This document shows, in pieces, positions 50,842 through 61,510 of a stretch of 64,000 nt of DNA. The number at the start of each line of letters is the position of its first letter. The first letter of the stretch is position 1. This DNA is from Croceicoccus estronivorus (lineage in GTDB: Bacteria; Pseudomonadota; Alphaproteobacteria; Sphingomonadales; Sphingomonadaceae): the NCBI RefSeq assembly GCF_001625325.1, contig NZ_JRQQ01000003.1, forward strand, positions 1 through 64,000, given 5' to 3'. Under the pieces are notes generated by a model that searched no databases, was not told the DNA's origin, and was given only the letters and a program-made list of their open reading frames with translations. Position numbers and translations under genes: made by a program.

Positions 50842-52188
50842 ATGTTTGATTTGTCCCGCGCTGAAGAGCGCTGCGCCACGCTGATTGCGCTCGCGCGGCG
50901 GTTCGGCGCCGATGCTGCCGATGCCGTTGCGATCGGCGATATGTCGGAAAGTGTGCATGTCCGGCTCGGCGCGCTCGAAGATGTCGAGCGGTCAGAAAGT
51001 GAATCGGCGGGCCTGCGCGTTTTCGTCGGACAGCGTTCTGCCTCGATCCATGCCACCGACCTTTCCGACGATGCGCTGGCCGAATTGGCCGAGCGTGCCG
51101 TTGCCATGGCCAAAGCCGCTCCGGAAGACAGGTTCGCCGGCCTGGCCCCCGAAGAGCTGCTCACGCGTGGGCCTTTCCCCGATCTCGACATGGAAGATCC
51201 GGCCGAACCGAGCCCGCAACAGTTGCGCGCCATGGCCGAGGAAGCGGAAGATGCCGCCCGTGCGGTCGACGGAGTGACCAACAGCGAAGGTGGCAGTGCC
51301 GGGTTCGGACGCTCGATCGTTGCACTGGCCACCAGCCATGGATTTTCCGGCGGTTATGGCGCGACGACTCACAGCCTCAGTGCCAGCGTGGTTGCGGGCA
51401 CGGGCAGCGGGATGCAGCGCGACTATGCCTGGCGGCAGGCACGCCACGCCGGGGATCTGATCTCACCTGCCGATATCGGCCGTCTGGCTGGGGAGCGGGC
51501 GGTTGCTCGTCTCGGGCCGGGCCGCTTGCCGAGCAAGGTCATGCCGCTGGTGTTCGATCCGCGCGTGGGCAATGGCCTGATCGGCCATCTGATCGGCGCC
51601 ATGGCAGGCCCGGCAATTGCCCGTCGCGCCAGTTTCCTGCTCGACCGGCTGGATACGGCGCTGTTCGATTCGTCCGTGCATATTCTGGAAGAGCCGCATC
51701 GTGTGCGCGGCCTGCGGTCACGCCCGTTCGATGGGGAAGGCTTGGCCACTGCCCCGCGCGCTCTGGTCGAAGGAGGCAAGGTGACCGGATGGCTGGCCGA
51801 CAGCGCCTCTGCCCGGCAACTGGGAATTGCGCCTACCGGCCACGCGTCGCGCGGCGGGGGCGGTGCGCCGGGCGTATCGGCCAGCAACGTCCATCTGGCA
51901 GCCGGTTCGGTGACGCCCGAGGAATTGATGGCCGACATCGGCGAAGGCGTTCTGGTGACGGAATTGTTCGGCCATGGCGTCAATGCCGTGACTGGCGATT
52001 ACAGCCGGGGCGCATCGGGCTACCGGATTGTCGACGGCGCGCTGGCCGGGCCGGTTGCGGAATTCACGATTGCCGGCAATCTGGTGGACATGTTCGCGGC
52101 GCTGGTGCCTGCGAACGATCTGGAAATGCATCGTGGCATCAATGTGCCGACGCTGCGAATCGACGGGATGACCGTAGCGGGAGATTGA
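50842..52188 (+). CDS. pmbA: TldD/PmbA family protein (PmbA)
   Basis: The TldE/PmbA subunit of the TldD-TldE metalloprotease complex, which processes modified peptides and unfolded peptides. The 448-residue protein has the TldD N-terminal domain (SESAGLRVFVGQRSASIHA) and the C-terminal DYSRGASGYRIVDG and EFTIAGNLVDMF signature. It lacks HExxH, as expected for PmbA; the catalytic partner tldD is not in the window. The MscS gene follows four bases later. Confidence 0.93.
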   Translation: MFDLSRAEERCATLIALARRFGADAADAVAIGDMSESVHVRLGALEDVERSESESAGLRVFVGQRSASIHATDLSDDALAELAERAVAMAKAAPEDRFAGLAPEELLTRGPFPDLDMEDPAEPSPQQLRAMAEEAEDAARAVDGVTNSEGGSAGFGRSIVALATSHGFSGGYGATTHSLSASVVAGTGSGMQRDYAWRQARHAGDLISPADIGRLAGERAVARLGPGRLPSKVMPLVFDPRVGNGLIGHLIGAMAGPAIARRASFLLDRLDTALFDSSVHILEEPHRVRGLRSRPFDGEGLATAPRALVEGGKVTGWLADSASARQLGIAPTGHASRGGGGAPGVSASNVHLAAGSVTPEELMADIGEGVLVTELFGHGVNAVTGDYSRGASGYRIVDGALAGPVAEFTIAGNLVDMFAALVPANDLEMHRGINVPTLRIDGMTVAGD

Positions 52189-52192
52189 GCTT

Positions 52193-53590
52193 TTGGCGTG
52201 GTTTGAGGCCCGGTCGCGGATTTTGCCCTTGCTGGCGGGATTGTGCCTGCTGGTCCCGCTGGCGCCTGCTGCGGCCATTCTCCCCAATCCCGCCGATACC
52301 GTCCCAGCGCAGGCCGGACAGCCCGCGCAAGAGATCGACACCAGCAGCGATGCCGGTGCCGACGCGCGGATCGCGGCGCGGATACGGGGGATATTTTCCG
52401 AACTCCCGGGCCTCGAAAATGTCGTGGTCGGCGCGCGGGCTGGCGTGGTCACGCTGTCGGGAACCGTTTCGGAGACCGGGGCGAGCGCCCGTGCGGAGGC
52501 GATCGCCGCGCGCGTCAGCGGGGTGGTGACGGTCCGGAACGAGATCGAACGCAAGGTATCCGTCAATGACGGGCTCGATGGCCTGACCAAGCTGAAGGCG
52601 AAAGTCGATGCAGTGGTGTCGATGCTGCCGTTGCTGGGCGCGGCGGCGGCTCTGGCATTGGCCGTTGCCGCGCTGGGTTATCTGATCGCGGCCCCCGCAG
52701 GGGTCTGGCAGCGGCTGGCGCGCAATTCCTTCCTGGCGGAACTGATCGCCAGTGCGATTCGCTTCGTGTTCATTGTCGGCGGGCTGGTGATTGCTCTCGA
52801 TATGTTGGGGGCGAGCGCGCTCCTCGGCGCGGTTCTGGGCGGTGCCGGCGTGATTGGCATCGCTCTGGGCTTTGCGATGCGCGACACGATTGAAAACTAT
52901 GTTGCTTCGCTGATGCTGTCCTTGCGTCAGCCATTTCGGCCCAACGACCATGTGGTGATCGACAGTCACGAAGGCCGTGTGATCCGTTTGACCAGCCGTG
53001 CGACCATTCTGATGACAATGGACGGCAACCATTTGCGGATCCCCAATTCCGCTGTCTTCAAGGCGGTGATTCTCAACTACACGCGCAATCCGCAGCGTCA
53101 GTTTACGTTCGAACTGGGCGTGGATGCGGATGATGATCCGACCGAGGCCACGCGGGTGGGGGTCGAGGTTCTGCGCGGGTTGCCCTACGTTCTGAAAGAG
53201 CCGGAACCAACGGGGCGGGTCGATCAGGTTGGGGATTCGAATATCGTGCTTCGCTTCCTGGCGTGGATCGACCAGCGGGAAACCGATTTCTACAAGGCGC
53301 GAAGCCGCGCGATTCCGGCCGTGAAGGATGCGTTGGAGGAAGCGGGATTCGCATTGCCGGAACCGATATACCGGTTGCGGTTCGATGCCGGTTTCCCTCT
53401 GCTGCCTCAGGGGCAGGGGGAACAGGCGAGCGAAAAACCACCTGTTGCGCCGCCCCGTCGCCGTCGGGCGGATGCGGGTACGGCATCGGATACCCGGCCG
53501 GAAAACGAAGTGGCGCGGATGGTCGATCAGGAAAGGTCGACCCCTGCCGGGGAAAAGGATCTGCTCGATCCTTCCCGCCCGGTGGAATGA
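52193..53590 (+). CDS. Mechanosensitive ion channel (MscS) with N-terminal BON domain
   Basis: A 465-residue channel protein: signal-like segment (residues 10-28), a BON domain (about 58-122; GLENVVVGARAGVVTLSGTV), three membrane segments, and the MscS pore helix with VLGGAGVIGIALGFAMRDTI plus the beta-domain DHVVIDSHEGRV. BON domains bind membranes. The C-terminal 70 residues are disordered and charged. Start is TTG at 52193 with GGGAG upstream. Convergent with ppa, four bases apart. Confidence 0.9.
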   Translation: MAWFEARSRILPLLAGLCLLVPLAPAAAILPNPADTVPAQAGQPAQEIDTSSDAGADARIAARIRGIFSELPGLENVVVGARAGVVTLSGTVSETGASARAEAIAARVSGVVTVRNEIERKVSVNDGLDGLTKLKAKVDAVVSMLPLLGAAAALALAVAALGYLIAAPAGVWQRLARNSFLAELIASAIRFVFIVGGLVIALDMLGASALLGAVLGGAGVIGIALGFAMRDTIENYVASLMLSLRQPFRPNDHVVIDSHEGRVIRLTSRATILMTMDGNHLRIPNSAVFKAVILNYTRNPQRQFTFELGVDADDDPTEATRVGVEVLRGLPYVLKEPEPTGRVDQVGDSNIVLRFLAWIDQRETDFYKARSRAIPAVKDALEEAGFALPEPIYRLRFDAGFPLLPQGQGEQASEKPPVAPPRRRRADAGTASDTRPENEVARMVDQERSTPAGEKDLLDPSRPVE

Positions 53591-53594
53591 CTGT

Positions 53595-54131
53595 TCAGGC
53601 TTTCGCGGCCTTTGCGCGTTCGATTGCTTCCACGACCACCTGCCGCGCTTCAGCCGCATCGCCCCACTGGCCGATACGGACCCACTTTTCGGCTTCCAGG
53701 TCCTTGTAATGGGTAAAGAAGTGCTCGATCTGCTGAAGCACGATCGAGGGCAGATCCTTATGTTCACCGACATCGGTGTAATAGGGGAAAGTCGTGTCCA
53801 CGGGGACGCAGATCAGCTTCTCGTCTCCGCCGTGTTCGTCTTCCAGATTGAGCACGCCGATCGGCCGGGCACGAACGACGCAACCCGGAATGAAGGGGGA
53901 GCGGGCCACAACCAGCGCGTCCAGCGGGTCGCCGTCGGGCGACAGCGTATGCGGGACGAAACCGTAATTCGCCGGGTAACGCATCGGGGTGTGGAGGATG
54001 CGGTCGACGAACAGGGCGCCCGACGCCTTGTCGAACTCGTATTTCACGGGTTCGCCACCGGTCGGCACCTCGATGATGACGTTGAGGCTCTCGGGCGGAT
54101 TGTCACCCGTAGGGATCTTGTCGATTTGCAT
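53595..54131 (-). CDS. ppa: Inorganic diphosphatase
   Basis: Hydrolyses pyrophosphate released by biosynthesis. The 178-residue family I enzyme has EVPTGGEPVKYEFDK, the MRYPANYGFVPHTL block and the metal-binding signature DGDPLDALVV (three aspartates). ATG at 54131 follows GAGG; the frame stays open far upstream through non-coding and antisense sequence, which is not part of the gene. The 219-base spacer to hisS holds only some imperfect GTGGCG-type repeats. Confidence 0.95.
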   Translation of the reverse strand: MQIDKIPTGDNPPESLNVIIEVPTGGEPVKYEFDKASGALFVDRILHTPMRYPANYGFVPHTLSPDGDPLDALVVARSPFIPGCVVRARPIGVLNLEDEHGGDEKLICVPVDTTFPYYTDVGEHKDLPSIVLQQIEHFFTHYKDLEAEKWVRIGQWGDAAEARQVVVEAIERAKAAKA

Positions 54132-54350
54132 GACGCGAGCCTCTAGCGGCAGGAATCGCCTTCGCCAATATAGACCTTGGTGCGACGCACAAAAAATGGC
54201 CAGGCGGGTCGTTTGCGCCACTCCTGGCGGGCGTGGCGGGACATTTTCGTGGCGCCGCCGACATTCTGCGTGGCGGGCAGAGCCCAATTCGCATCGTAAA
54301 ATGACCATTCCCCGCTTCAATTTACGGTAATCACGCTCTAAGCGCGGCCC

Positions 54351-55601
54351 ATGGCGAAAGAGACACCCCAGGCCATCCGCGGCACGCAGGATATTTTTGG
54401 CGCAGAAGCCGAAGCCTTCGCACGCGTGGTGGAAACATTCGAACGCATTCGCAGGCTCTATCGTTTCCGCCGGGTGGAAATGCCGGTGTTTGAAAAGACC
54501 GCGGTCTTCTCCCGCTCGCTGGGGGAAACGACCGACGTGGTTTCGAAAGAAATGTATTCGTTCGAAGATCGCGGCGGGGACTCCTTGACGCTGCGGCCGG
54601 AATTCACCGCCGGTATCGCGCGCGCCTTCCTTACTGACGGCTGGCAGCAATACGCGCCGCTGAAAGTCGCGACTCACGGGCCGTTGTTCCGTTATGAGCG
54701 TCCGCAAAAGGGGCGCTACCGCCAGTTCCACCAGATCGACGCGGAAGTGATCGGCGCTGCCGAGCCTCAGGCCGATGTCGAACTGCTGGTCATGGCGGAC
54801 CAGTTGCTGAAAGAGCTGGGCGTGGCCGATGGGGTGACACTGCAGCTCAATACGCTGGGCGATGCCTTGAGCCGTGAGGCATGGCGCGATGCGCTGGTGG
54901 AATATTTCCAGGACCACAAAGCTTCCTTGTCCGAAGACAGCCAGGACCGGCTGGAGCGCAACCCGCTGCGCATTCTTGATTCCAAGGATCCGCGCGACAA
55001 GCCGTTCACTGCGGACGCGCCGAAGATCGACGATTTTCTCTCCGGCGAAGCGCAGGACTTTTTCGGCAAGGTCACCGACGGATTGCAGGTCGCAGGCGTG
55101 GCTTGGACGCGGGCACCTTCGCTGGTGCGTGGCCTGGATTATTACCGCCATACCGCATTCGAATTCGTGACGGACCGGCTCGGTGCGCAAGGCACCGTTC
55201 TCGGCGGTGGTCGTTACGACGGGCTGATCGAGGCATTGGGCGGGCCGCACACGCCAGCCGTCGGCTGGGCCGCAGGGATAGAGCGGCTGGCCATGCTGCT
55301 CGACGACACGGGCGAAGCGCCGTTGGAAGTCGCGGTCGTTGCCGAACATCGGGAGCAGGAACTGGCGGCAGAGGGCCTCGTCACCGCGTTTCGTCGTGCG
55401 GGGATCGTATCGGAGCTTTACGCCACCGGCAGTCCGCGCAAGCGGTTTGACCGGGCGCGCAAGGCGGGGCCGGAAGCGATCGTTTCGCTGGATGTGCGCG
55501 ATGGCACAGAGTCGCGCAGCCTCAAGCTGTTGAATGAGAATACGGCCAAGGCGGCAGCGCTGAACGCGGTGTTCGAAGCATTCTTCGCAGGTAGCGCATG
55601 A
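54351..55601 (+). CDS. hisS: Histidyl-tRNA synthetase
   Basis: Class II aminoacyl-tRNA synthetase, 416 residues. Motif 2 ([16 protein letters not shown]), the histidine-binding [14 protein letters not shown] and motif 3 ([13 protein letters not shown], then [10 protein letters not shown]) are all clear; a C-terminal anticodon-binding domain follows. Its stop overlaps prfA by ATGA, forming a translation operon hisS-prfA-prmC. Confidence 0.97.
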   Translation: MAKETPQAIRGTQDIFGAEAEAFARVVETFERIRRLYRFRRVEMPVFEKTAVFSRSLGETTDVVSKEMYSFEDRGGDSLTLRPEFTAGIARAFLTDGWQQYAPLKVATHGPLFRYERPQKGRYRQFHQIDAEVIGAAEPQADVELLVMADQLLKELGVADGVTLQLNTLGDALSREAWRDALVEYFQDHKASLSEDSQDRLERNPLRILDSKDPRDKPFTADAPKIDDFLSGEAQDFFGKVTDGLQVAGVAWTRAPSLVRGLDYYRHTAFEFVTDRLGAQGTVLGGGRYDGLIEALGGPHTPAVGWAAGIERLAMLLDDTGEAPLEVAVVAEHREQELAAEGLVTAFRRAGIVSELYATGSPRKRFDRARKAGPEAIVSLDVRDGTESRSLKLLNENTAKAAALNAVFEAFFAGSA

Positions 55602-56668
55602 TCATCCCTGACGAGCGCCTGGCCCAATTGGCCGCGCGTTTTGCGGAACTGGAAGCGCGGCTGGCATCCGGCACTCTGGAAGGGGAAGCTTTCGTCGCCG
55701 TCAGTCGCGATTACGCCGAACTGGAACCCGTTGCCAAAGTGGCGGAAGAAGTGCGCGAAATGCGCGGGGAACTGGCTGAACTTGCCGCGCTGGACGACAG
55801 CGATCCGGAGATGAGAGCGCTGGCCGAAGAGGAAGCGGCCCGGCTGCGCAAGCAACTTCCCGAAGCGGAACGGCGGCTGGCATTGGCCATGTTGCCGCGC
55901 GATTCGGCGGACAGTCGCCCTGCGATGCTGGAAATTCGCGCCGGAACGGGCGGGGACGAAGCGGCACTGTTCGCGGCCGACCTGTTCCGCATGTACGAAC
56001 GCTACGCAGCGGAGCAGGGCTGGCGTGTCGAGATGATCAGCGCCAATGCTTCCGACATTGGCGGTTTCAAGGAAGTGGTCGCCAACATTACGGGGCAGGG
56101 CGTGTTCGCGAAGCTCAAGTTCGAGAGCGGCGTCCACCGGGTGCAGCGGGTGCCGGTGACGGAAAGCGGCGGGCGCATACACACCTCTGCCGCGACAGTT
56201 GCCGTGTTGCCCGAACCGGACGAAGTCGATGTCCAGATCGACGACAAGGATCTCAAGATCGACATCTATCGTGCCAGCGGCGCCGGCGGTCAGCACGTCA
56301 ACACGACCGATTCGGCCGTGCGCATCACGCACTTGCCGACAGGGTTGGTCGTCATCCAGCAGGACGAGCGTAGCCAGCACAAGAACCGCGCCAAGGCTAT
56401 GCAAGTGCTGCGCACGCGGTTGTTCGATCTCAAGCGCGCCGAAGCGCATGGTGCGGAAGCGGAAGCGCGCAAGGCCATGGTCGGATCGGGCGACCGGTCG
56501 GAACGCATCAGAACCTACAATTTCCCGCAAGGCCGCGTGACCGATCACCGGATCGGACTGACTCTGCACAAACTGCCGGAAATTCTCGAGGGACCCGGAC
56601 TGGGCGAATTGATCGACGCGCTGATCGCCGAGGACGAGGCCAAGCGTCTCGCGGCTATGGGGGACTGA
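55598..56668 (+). CDS. prfA: Peptide chain release factor 1
   Basis: Ends translation at UAA and UAG. The 356-residue protein has the GGQ motif ([16 protein letters not shown], near residue 230) that triggers peptide release, and the RF1 recognition loop [13 protein letters not shown], which reads as RF1 and not RF2. The start overlaps hisS by ATGA; prmC begins one base after the stop, so the factor and its modifying enzyme are co-translated. Confidence 0.97.
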   Translation: MIIPDERLAQLAARFAELEARLASGTLEGEAFVAVSRDYAELEPVAKVAEEVREMRGELAELAALDDSDPEMRALAEEEAARLRKQLPEAERRLALAMLPRDSADSRPAMLEIRAGTGGDEAALFAADLFRMYERYAAEQGWRVEMISANASDIGGFKEVVANITGQGVFAKLKFESGVHRVQRVPVTESGGRIHTSAATVAVLPEPDEVDVQIDDKDLKIDIYRASGAGGQHVNTTDSAVRITHLPTGLVVIQQDERSQHKNRAKAMQVLRTRLFDLKRAEAHGAEAEARKAMVGSGDRSERIRTYNFPQGRVTDHRIGLTLHKLPEILEGPGLGELIDALIAEDEAKRLAAMGD

Positions 56669-56669
56669 C

Positions 56670-57521
56670 ATGCAGGTGGCGCGGGCCCTGCGCGATGCGG
56701 CGGGCGCGTTGGCGGCTGTTTCCGACACGGCACGGCTCGACGCCGAAGTGATGATGGCCGGCGCGCTGGGGGTTTCCCGCTCCGACTTGCTGTTGCGGCA
56801 TATGGGCGACGGGGTCCCCGACTGTTTCGCAGACTTCGTTGCCCGGCGTATGCGGCATGAACCGGTCGCCTATGTGGTCGGGCATCAGGAATTTTACGGG
56901 CGGGACTTTCTCGTGACGCCGGAAGTGCTGATTCCGCGCGGAGACAGCGAAGTGCTGGTCGAAACGGCATTGGGCGAAGCGCCGGATGCCCGCAGAGTGC
57001 TCGATTGCGGAACGGGCTCCGGCGCGTTGGTGTTGTCGGTGCTGGCGGAAAGACCGGATCTGAACGGCGTCGGGATCGACCGGTCGCTGGGCGCGCTGGC
57101 TGTTGCGGCGGCGAACGCGGCGCGGCTGGGGCTCGCGCACCGGGTGCGGATGCTGCGGCGGGATTGGGACATGCCTGGCTGGAGTGACGGGCTCGGCCCA
57201 TTCGGGCTGATCCTTGCCAATCCCCCCTATGTCGAGATGGACGCGTGCCTTTCGCGCTCTGTGCGCGACTATGAACCGGCAGGGGCGCTGTTTGCCGGGC
57301 CGGACGGACTGGCGGCCTATCGTGTGCTGCTGGCGCAGTTGCCTGCCATGCTGGACGAGAGCGGTGTGGTACTGGTGGAGATCGGCGCCGCGCAGGCCGA
57401 TGATGTGCGGGCCATTGCCGAAGCGGCAGGTTTCGACGCCCGGCTGCAACATGACCTTGGAGGCAGGCCGCGCGTATTGGTGTTACGATTTGGGCTTGGC
57501 AAGGCGGGGCAACCTCGCTAA
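56670..57521 (+). CDS. prmC: Peptide chain release factor N(5)-glutamine methyltransferase
   Basis: Methylates the glutamine of the GGQ motif of RF1 and RF2. 283 residues: N-terminal helical RF-binding domain, SAM motif LDCGTGSGALVLSVL and the catalytic NPPY (184-187) in LILANPPYVEMD. The PRGDSEVLVE block is typical. It follows prfA by one base. Confidence 0.96.
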   Translation: MQVARALRDAAGALAAVSDTARLDAEVMMAGALGVSRSDLLLRHMGDGVPDCFADFVARRMRHEPVAYVVGHQEFYGRDFLVTPEVLIPRGDSEVLVETALGEAPDARRVLDCGTGSGALVLSVLAERPDLNGVGIDRSLGALAVAAANAARLGLAHRVRMLRRDWDMPGWSDGLGPFGLILANPPYVEMDACLSRSVRDYEPAGALFAGPDGLAAYRVLLAQLPAMLDESGVVLVEIGAAQADDVRAIAEAAGFDARLQHDLGGRPRVLVLRFGLGKAGQPR

Positions 57522-57723
57522 CCACGCCGAGACCGCCGGTCGGATGAAAATTCCCGACTGGCAGGTCGCGCTCCAAAATTTGCACATGCTCGCAGGGCCT
57601 GAAGGTCATGCAGTCATGCAGATGGAGGGACCATGCATTCGGCAAGTCCTTCGCATGGACGGGATTATGCGACCAAATGGGTGCGGGGCGCCCTCCCGGT
57701 CACGATTGAGGATGATATTTCCC

Positions 57724-58479
57724 TTGAACAACAATCGCAGCAATCGCCGCAGGGGCCGTGGCAACAATCGTCCGCAGGGCGGCAACCAGATCAACCGTAT
57801 CGACAGCCGGGCGCGGGGCAATGCACCGCAACTGCTGGAAAAATACAAGAAGCTGGCCCACGATGCCTCGCTCAACGGCGACCGCGTCCAGATGGAATAT
57901 TATCTGCAGTTCGCGGATCACTACTTCCGGGTGATAGCGGATACCAAGGCCCGTCAGGACGAACAGCGTGCCCGCCGTGACGAACAGCGCGAGCAGTCCG
58001 GCGACAACGAAGACAATGACGAGGATTTCTCCAGCCGTTCGTCTGATCGTGGCCGTGGCCGCCGCCAGGAACGCGAAGAGACGCAGTCCGACGACAGCAA
58101 TAGCAATACGGATAGCGAGAGCGAGCGGCAGGAAGGCGGCAGCGAATACGAACCGCAGCCAAATCCCTTCACGCGCGGTAATCGCGAACGGCCCGCCACG
58201 CGCCGTCCACGCAAGCCCCGGCAGGAAGCCAGCGAGGACGAGAGCAACGACGGCGATAGCGCTGAAAGCGGCAGGAAATCTCGCCGCAGCGCAGAGCCGA
58301 GCCTCGATCCGGCCGTGCTGCCGCCGTCCATCGGTTCGAGCAGCGATGAAGCGGAAGAGGCACCGGCCCCTGCACCCCGCCGTCGCCGGACCACGCGCGC
58401 CAAGCCGGCCGCCAAGGATGACGCGGCGAAGGACAGCAGCCCCAAGGGCGACGACGAAACGCTGCAGAAGGTTAGCTGA
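57724..58479 (+). CDS. DUF4167 protein
   Basis: A 251-residue basic/acidic, mostly disordered protein. The first 75 residues form the conserved DUF4167 region (NNNRSNRRRGRGNNRPQGG, then RARGNAPQLLEKYKKLAHD and YYLQFADHYFRVI); the rest is a long charged tail ending in a KPAAK-type lysine-rich stretch. It probably binds RNA or ribosomes. The TTG at 57724 with AGGA ten bases before fits homologues beginning MNNNRS; an ATG at 57712 is possible. The 202-base gap after prmC shows no other gene. Confidence 0.8.
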   Translation: MNNNRSNRRRGRGNNRPQGGNQINRIDSRARGNAPQLLEKYKKLAHDASLNGDRVQMEYYLQFADHYFRVIADTKARQDEQRARRDEQREQSGDNEDNDEDFSSRSSDRGRGRRQEREETQSDDSNSNTDSESERQEGGSEYEPQPNPFTRGNRERPATRRPRKPRQEASEDESNDGDSAESGRKSRRSAEPSLDPAVLPPSIGSSSDEAEEAPAPAPRRRRTTRAKPAAKDDAAKDSSPKGDDETLQKVS

Positions 58480-58603
58480 CGTTCGTTACACCGGTGCGGC
58501 AAACGGGGTTCTCCCGATGCGCGCGTGCCTATTTGGCCCGGTGTAGTCGAAACTGCGGCTAATCGGCTTGCACTGCTCTCCATCGCGCGGCACATGTCGT
58601 GCG

Positions 58604-60178
58604 ATGGGTGCGGCCAGCCTTCTTCCCGAACGACTTGCACGTCACCCACGTTGGCTGGCGCTGCTGCTCGGCGCCATTTCCGCAACGGGTTTCCAACCTC
58701 TCGCACTCTGGCCGCTGACATTGATTGCGGTCGGCGTCCTGTTCCTGCTGATCGCGGGAACCGGCCGGATTCGCGATGCATGGACGCTCGGCTGGCTGTT
58801 CGGCTGGACGCATTTCACTCTTGGCAACAACTGGATCGCGACGGCCTTTACCTACCAGGCCGAAATGCCTGCTCTGCTGGGCTGGCTGGCTGTTCCATTG
58901 CTGGCGCTCTATCTCGCGGTCTATCCGGGGCTTGCTGCCGCCGCCGCCAAAGCGATTGCGGGCAAGAGTGGCGGCTGGTCGCTGGCGTTTGCTTTCGCCG
59001 GCTGCTGGATCGTTGCCGAATGGCTGCGCGGCTGGGTCTTTACCGGTTACGCATGGAACCCGTTGGGCGTGGTTCTGTTGGGCAACTTTGATTCGCAAGG
59101 GCTGGCGTTTCTCGCTCCCTGGCTCGGTACTTACGCGCTTTCGGGTATGGCGGCCCTGATTGCGGCAGGCGGGGCGGTGTTGGCGGCGCGCAAGCAACTG
59201 CTGCCCCTTGCCGCCGCGGTGGCGGTCGTGATCGCGGGCTGGTTTCTGCCGGCTCCGGCGGAGCGGCCCGGCAAGCTCGCGCTGACGCTGGTGCAGCCCG
59301 ATGTCCGGCAGGAGGAGCTGAACGATCCGCGCCGTTTCGAAGCGCAATTCGCCCGCATTGCCAGCTTGAGCATACCTGAACGCCGGGATGCGACCCGGCT
59401 GGTCCTGTGGCCCGAATCCGGAGTGCCGGATTACTTGCGCGACGGATATCCCCAGCGTTTCTATCAACAGATGACGGCAGGTGGCGATCCTGCCTATGCC
59501 CGTGCCCGTATCGGCCGGGTGATCGGGCCGCAGAGCCTGCTTATGACGGGCGCGGTCGATCTCGAAATCGCTGACGGGCAAGTTGCCGGAGCACGTAACG
59601 TGGTGACGGCGATCGACGGGCAAGGGCACATTCGGGCCGGCTATGCGAAGGCGCATCTGGTGCCGTTCGGTGAATATCTCGCCCTGCGGTGGTTGCTCGA
59701 ACCGCTGGGGGCGACTCGTCTGGTCGCAGGGGCACTTGATTTCTGGCCGGGTCCGGGGCCGCGGACACTCGACCTTGGCCGTTGGGGCAAGGCGGGGATT
59801 CAGATCTGTTACGAAATCACGTTTTCGGGTGAAGTGACCGATCCCGCGGCCCGCCCGGACTATATCTTCAACCCGTCGAACGATGGCTGGTTCGGAAGCT
59901 GGGGCCCGCCCCAACATCTCGCGCAGGCGCGCCTGAGGGCGATCGAGGAAGGCTTGCCGGTCCTGCGCGCCACCACCACCGGCATCAGTGCGGTGATCGA
60001 TGCGCACGGGATCGTGCGCCACCATGTCCCCAGGCACCGGGCCGAGCGGATCGACACATACGTACCGGAGGCACTCCCGCCGACACTGTTCGCACAGTGG
60101 GGGAACAGGCTGGCGCTTGGGTGGGCAATCGCCCTGCTGCTCATCGCGCTGGTTGCCAGACGAATCGGGCGCGGCTAG
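58604..60178 (+). CDS. lnt: Apolipoprotein N-acyltransferase
   Basis: Adds the third acyl chain to the N-terminal cysteine of lipoproteins at the inner membrane. The 524-residue protein has six to seven membrane segments and a periplasmic nitrilase-like domain with the catalytic triad Glu271 (WPESG), Lys349 ([12 protein letters not shown]) and Cys402 (QICYE). SodC, the solute-binding protein and the entericidin-like protein in this window are candidate substrates. The start at 58604 has only a weak ribosome binding site; an ATG at 58568 is possible but less like the family. Confidence 0.94.
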   Translation: MGAASLLPERLARHPRWLALLLGAISATGFQPLALWPLTLIAVGVLFLLIAGTGRIRDAWTLGWLFGWTHFTLGNNWIATAFTYQAEMPALLGWLAVPLLALYLAVYPGLAAAAAKAIAGKSGGWSLAFAFAGCWIVAEWLRGWVFTGYAWNPLGVVLLGNFDSQGLAFLAPWLGTYALSGMAALIAAGGAVLAARKQLLPLAAAVAVVIAGWFLPAPAERPGKLALTLVQPDVRQEELNDPRRFEAQFARIASLSIPERRDATRLVLWPESGVPDYLRDGYPQRFYQQMTAGGDPAYARARIGRVIGPQSLLMTGAVDLEIADGQVAGARNVVTAIDGQGHIRAGYAKAHLVPFGEYLALRWLLEPLGATRLVAGALDFWPGPGPRTLDLGRWGKAGIQICYEITFSGEVTDPAARPDYIFNPSNDGWFGSWGPPQHLAQARLRAIEEGLPVLRATTTGISAVIDAHGIVRHHVPRHRAERIDTYVPEALPPTLFAQWGNRLALGWAIALLLIALVARRIGRG

Positions 60179-60228
60179 ACCGCGCGAACCAGATTTCATC
60201 CCAGAGTTTGGGGAAGGACCGACGCCGC

Positions 60229-61467
60229 ATGCGCGCCAATTACCTGTTTACTTCCGAAAGCGTTTCTGAAGGCCATCCGGACAAGGTTTCCGACCAGATT
60301 TCCGATGCCATTGTGGATCTCATGCTCAGCAAGGATCCGGAATCCCGCGTCGCTTGCGAAACGCTGACCACCACCAACCGGGTTGTGCTGGCCGGCGAGA
60401 TTCGCTGCAAGCCGATGTACGACGAAGACAAGCCGGAATGGGAAGCCAACGGCTTCTGGGCACCCGGTGCGCAAGAAGAGATTGAAGAGACCGTTCGCGC
60501 CGTGGTGAAGGACATCGGTTACGAGCAGGACGGTTTCCATTGGAAAACGCTGGAATTTTCCAATTACCTGCACGGCCAGTCCGCTCATATTGCCCAGGGC
60601 GTCGATTCGAGCGGAAACAAGGACGAAGGGGCTGGAGACCAGGGGATCATGTTCGGTTTCGCATGTGACGAAACACCAGACCTGATGCCTGCGACTCTGG
60701 ATTACAGCCACAAGATCCTGCAGCGATTGTCCGCCGACCGGCACGCTGCGAAAGTGTCCTTCCTTGAACCTGACGCCAAGAGCCAGGTAACCTTGCGGTT
60801 TGAAAATGGCCAGCCGGTCGCCGCGACCGCGATTGTCGTTTCGACTCAGCATGCGCCGGAATATGACGATGGGGAAAAGGAAGCCGAGCTCAAGGCCTAC
60901 GTGAAGCAGGTCGTGGCCGACATTCTGCCGGCGGAGCTGCTTTCGGACGAAACGGTCTATCACATCAATCCGACCGGGACTTTCGAGATTGGCGGTCCGG
61001 ATGGAGATGCCGGGCTGACGGGGCGCAAGATCATCGTCGACACCTATGGCGGCGCATCGCCCCATGGCGGCGGGGCTTTCTCAGGCAAGGACCCGACGAA
61101 GGTCGATCGTTCCGCCGCCTATGTAACCCGCTATCTGGCAAAGAATATTGTCGCGGCGGGCCTTGCGAAACGGTGCACGATACAGGTCGCTTATGCGATC
61201 GGGGTGTCGGAACCGCTGTCTTTGTATGTCGACACCCATGGCACGGGCTCGGTTCCTGACGAGCAACTCGAACAGGCGGTTGCCGCGGTCGCCAAGGACA
61301 AACTTGGTGGGCTGACCCCCCGCGGTATTCGTGAAGGTCTGGGCCTGAATAAGCCGATCTATCGCACGACGGCCGCTTACGGCCATTTCGGGCGCAAGCC
61401 CGAAGGCGATACGTTCCCCTGGGAACGGACCGATCTCGGCGATGCATTGAAAGCGGCACTGGGCTGA
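60229..61467 (+). CDS. metK: S-adenosylmethionine synthetase
   Basis: Makes S-adenosylmethionine from methionine and ATP. 412 residues: ATP site [16 protein letters not shown], potassium/magnesium motif [10 protein letters not shown], and the signature [19 protein letters not shown]. The length and an insert near residue 100-115 are typical of alphaproteobacterial enzymes. Only 50 bases separate it from lnt, leaving no room for a SAM riboswitch. It supplies the methyl donor for trmB and prmC in this window. Confidence 0.97.
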   Translation: MRANYLFTSESVSEGHPDKVSDQISDAIVDLMLSKDPESRVACETLTTTNRVVLAGEIRCKPMYDEDKPEWEANGFWAPGAQEEIEETVRAVVKDIGYEQDGFHWKTLEFSNYLHGQSAHIAQGVDSSGNKDEGAGDQGIMFGFACDETPDLMPATLDYSHKILQRLSADRHAAKVSFLEPDAKSQVTLRFENGQPVAATAIVVSTQHAPEYDDGEKEAELKAYVKQVVADILPAELLSDETVYHINPTGTFEIGGPDGDAGLTGRKIIVDTYGGASPHGGGAFSGKDPTKVDRSAAYVTRYLAKNIVAAGLAKRCTIQVAYAIGVSEPLSLYVDTHGTGSVPDEQLEQAVAAVAKDKLGGLTPRGIREGLGLNKPIYRTTAAYGHFGRKPEGDTFPWERTDLGDALKAALG

Positions 61468-61510
61468 CGAAGCGCTGACCCGTCGCGCCTTTTGTTGTGG
61501 TGCCGGGTGG

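Noticed and set aside
53595-55349. Apparent 584-residue upstream extension of ppa
   Set aside because: The extension is antisense to hisS and the spacer; only the last 178 residues match diphosphatase, with a good start at 54131.
58484-58545. Inverted repeat TACACCGG / CCGGTGTA before lnt
   Set aside because: The arms are about 50 bases apart with no inner structure; likely chance.
60179-60228. SAM riboswitch upstream of metK
   Set aside because: Only 50 bases separate lnt and metK, with no recognisable pseudoknot or stem set.
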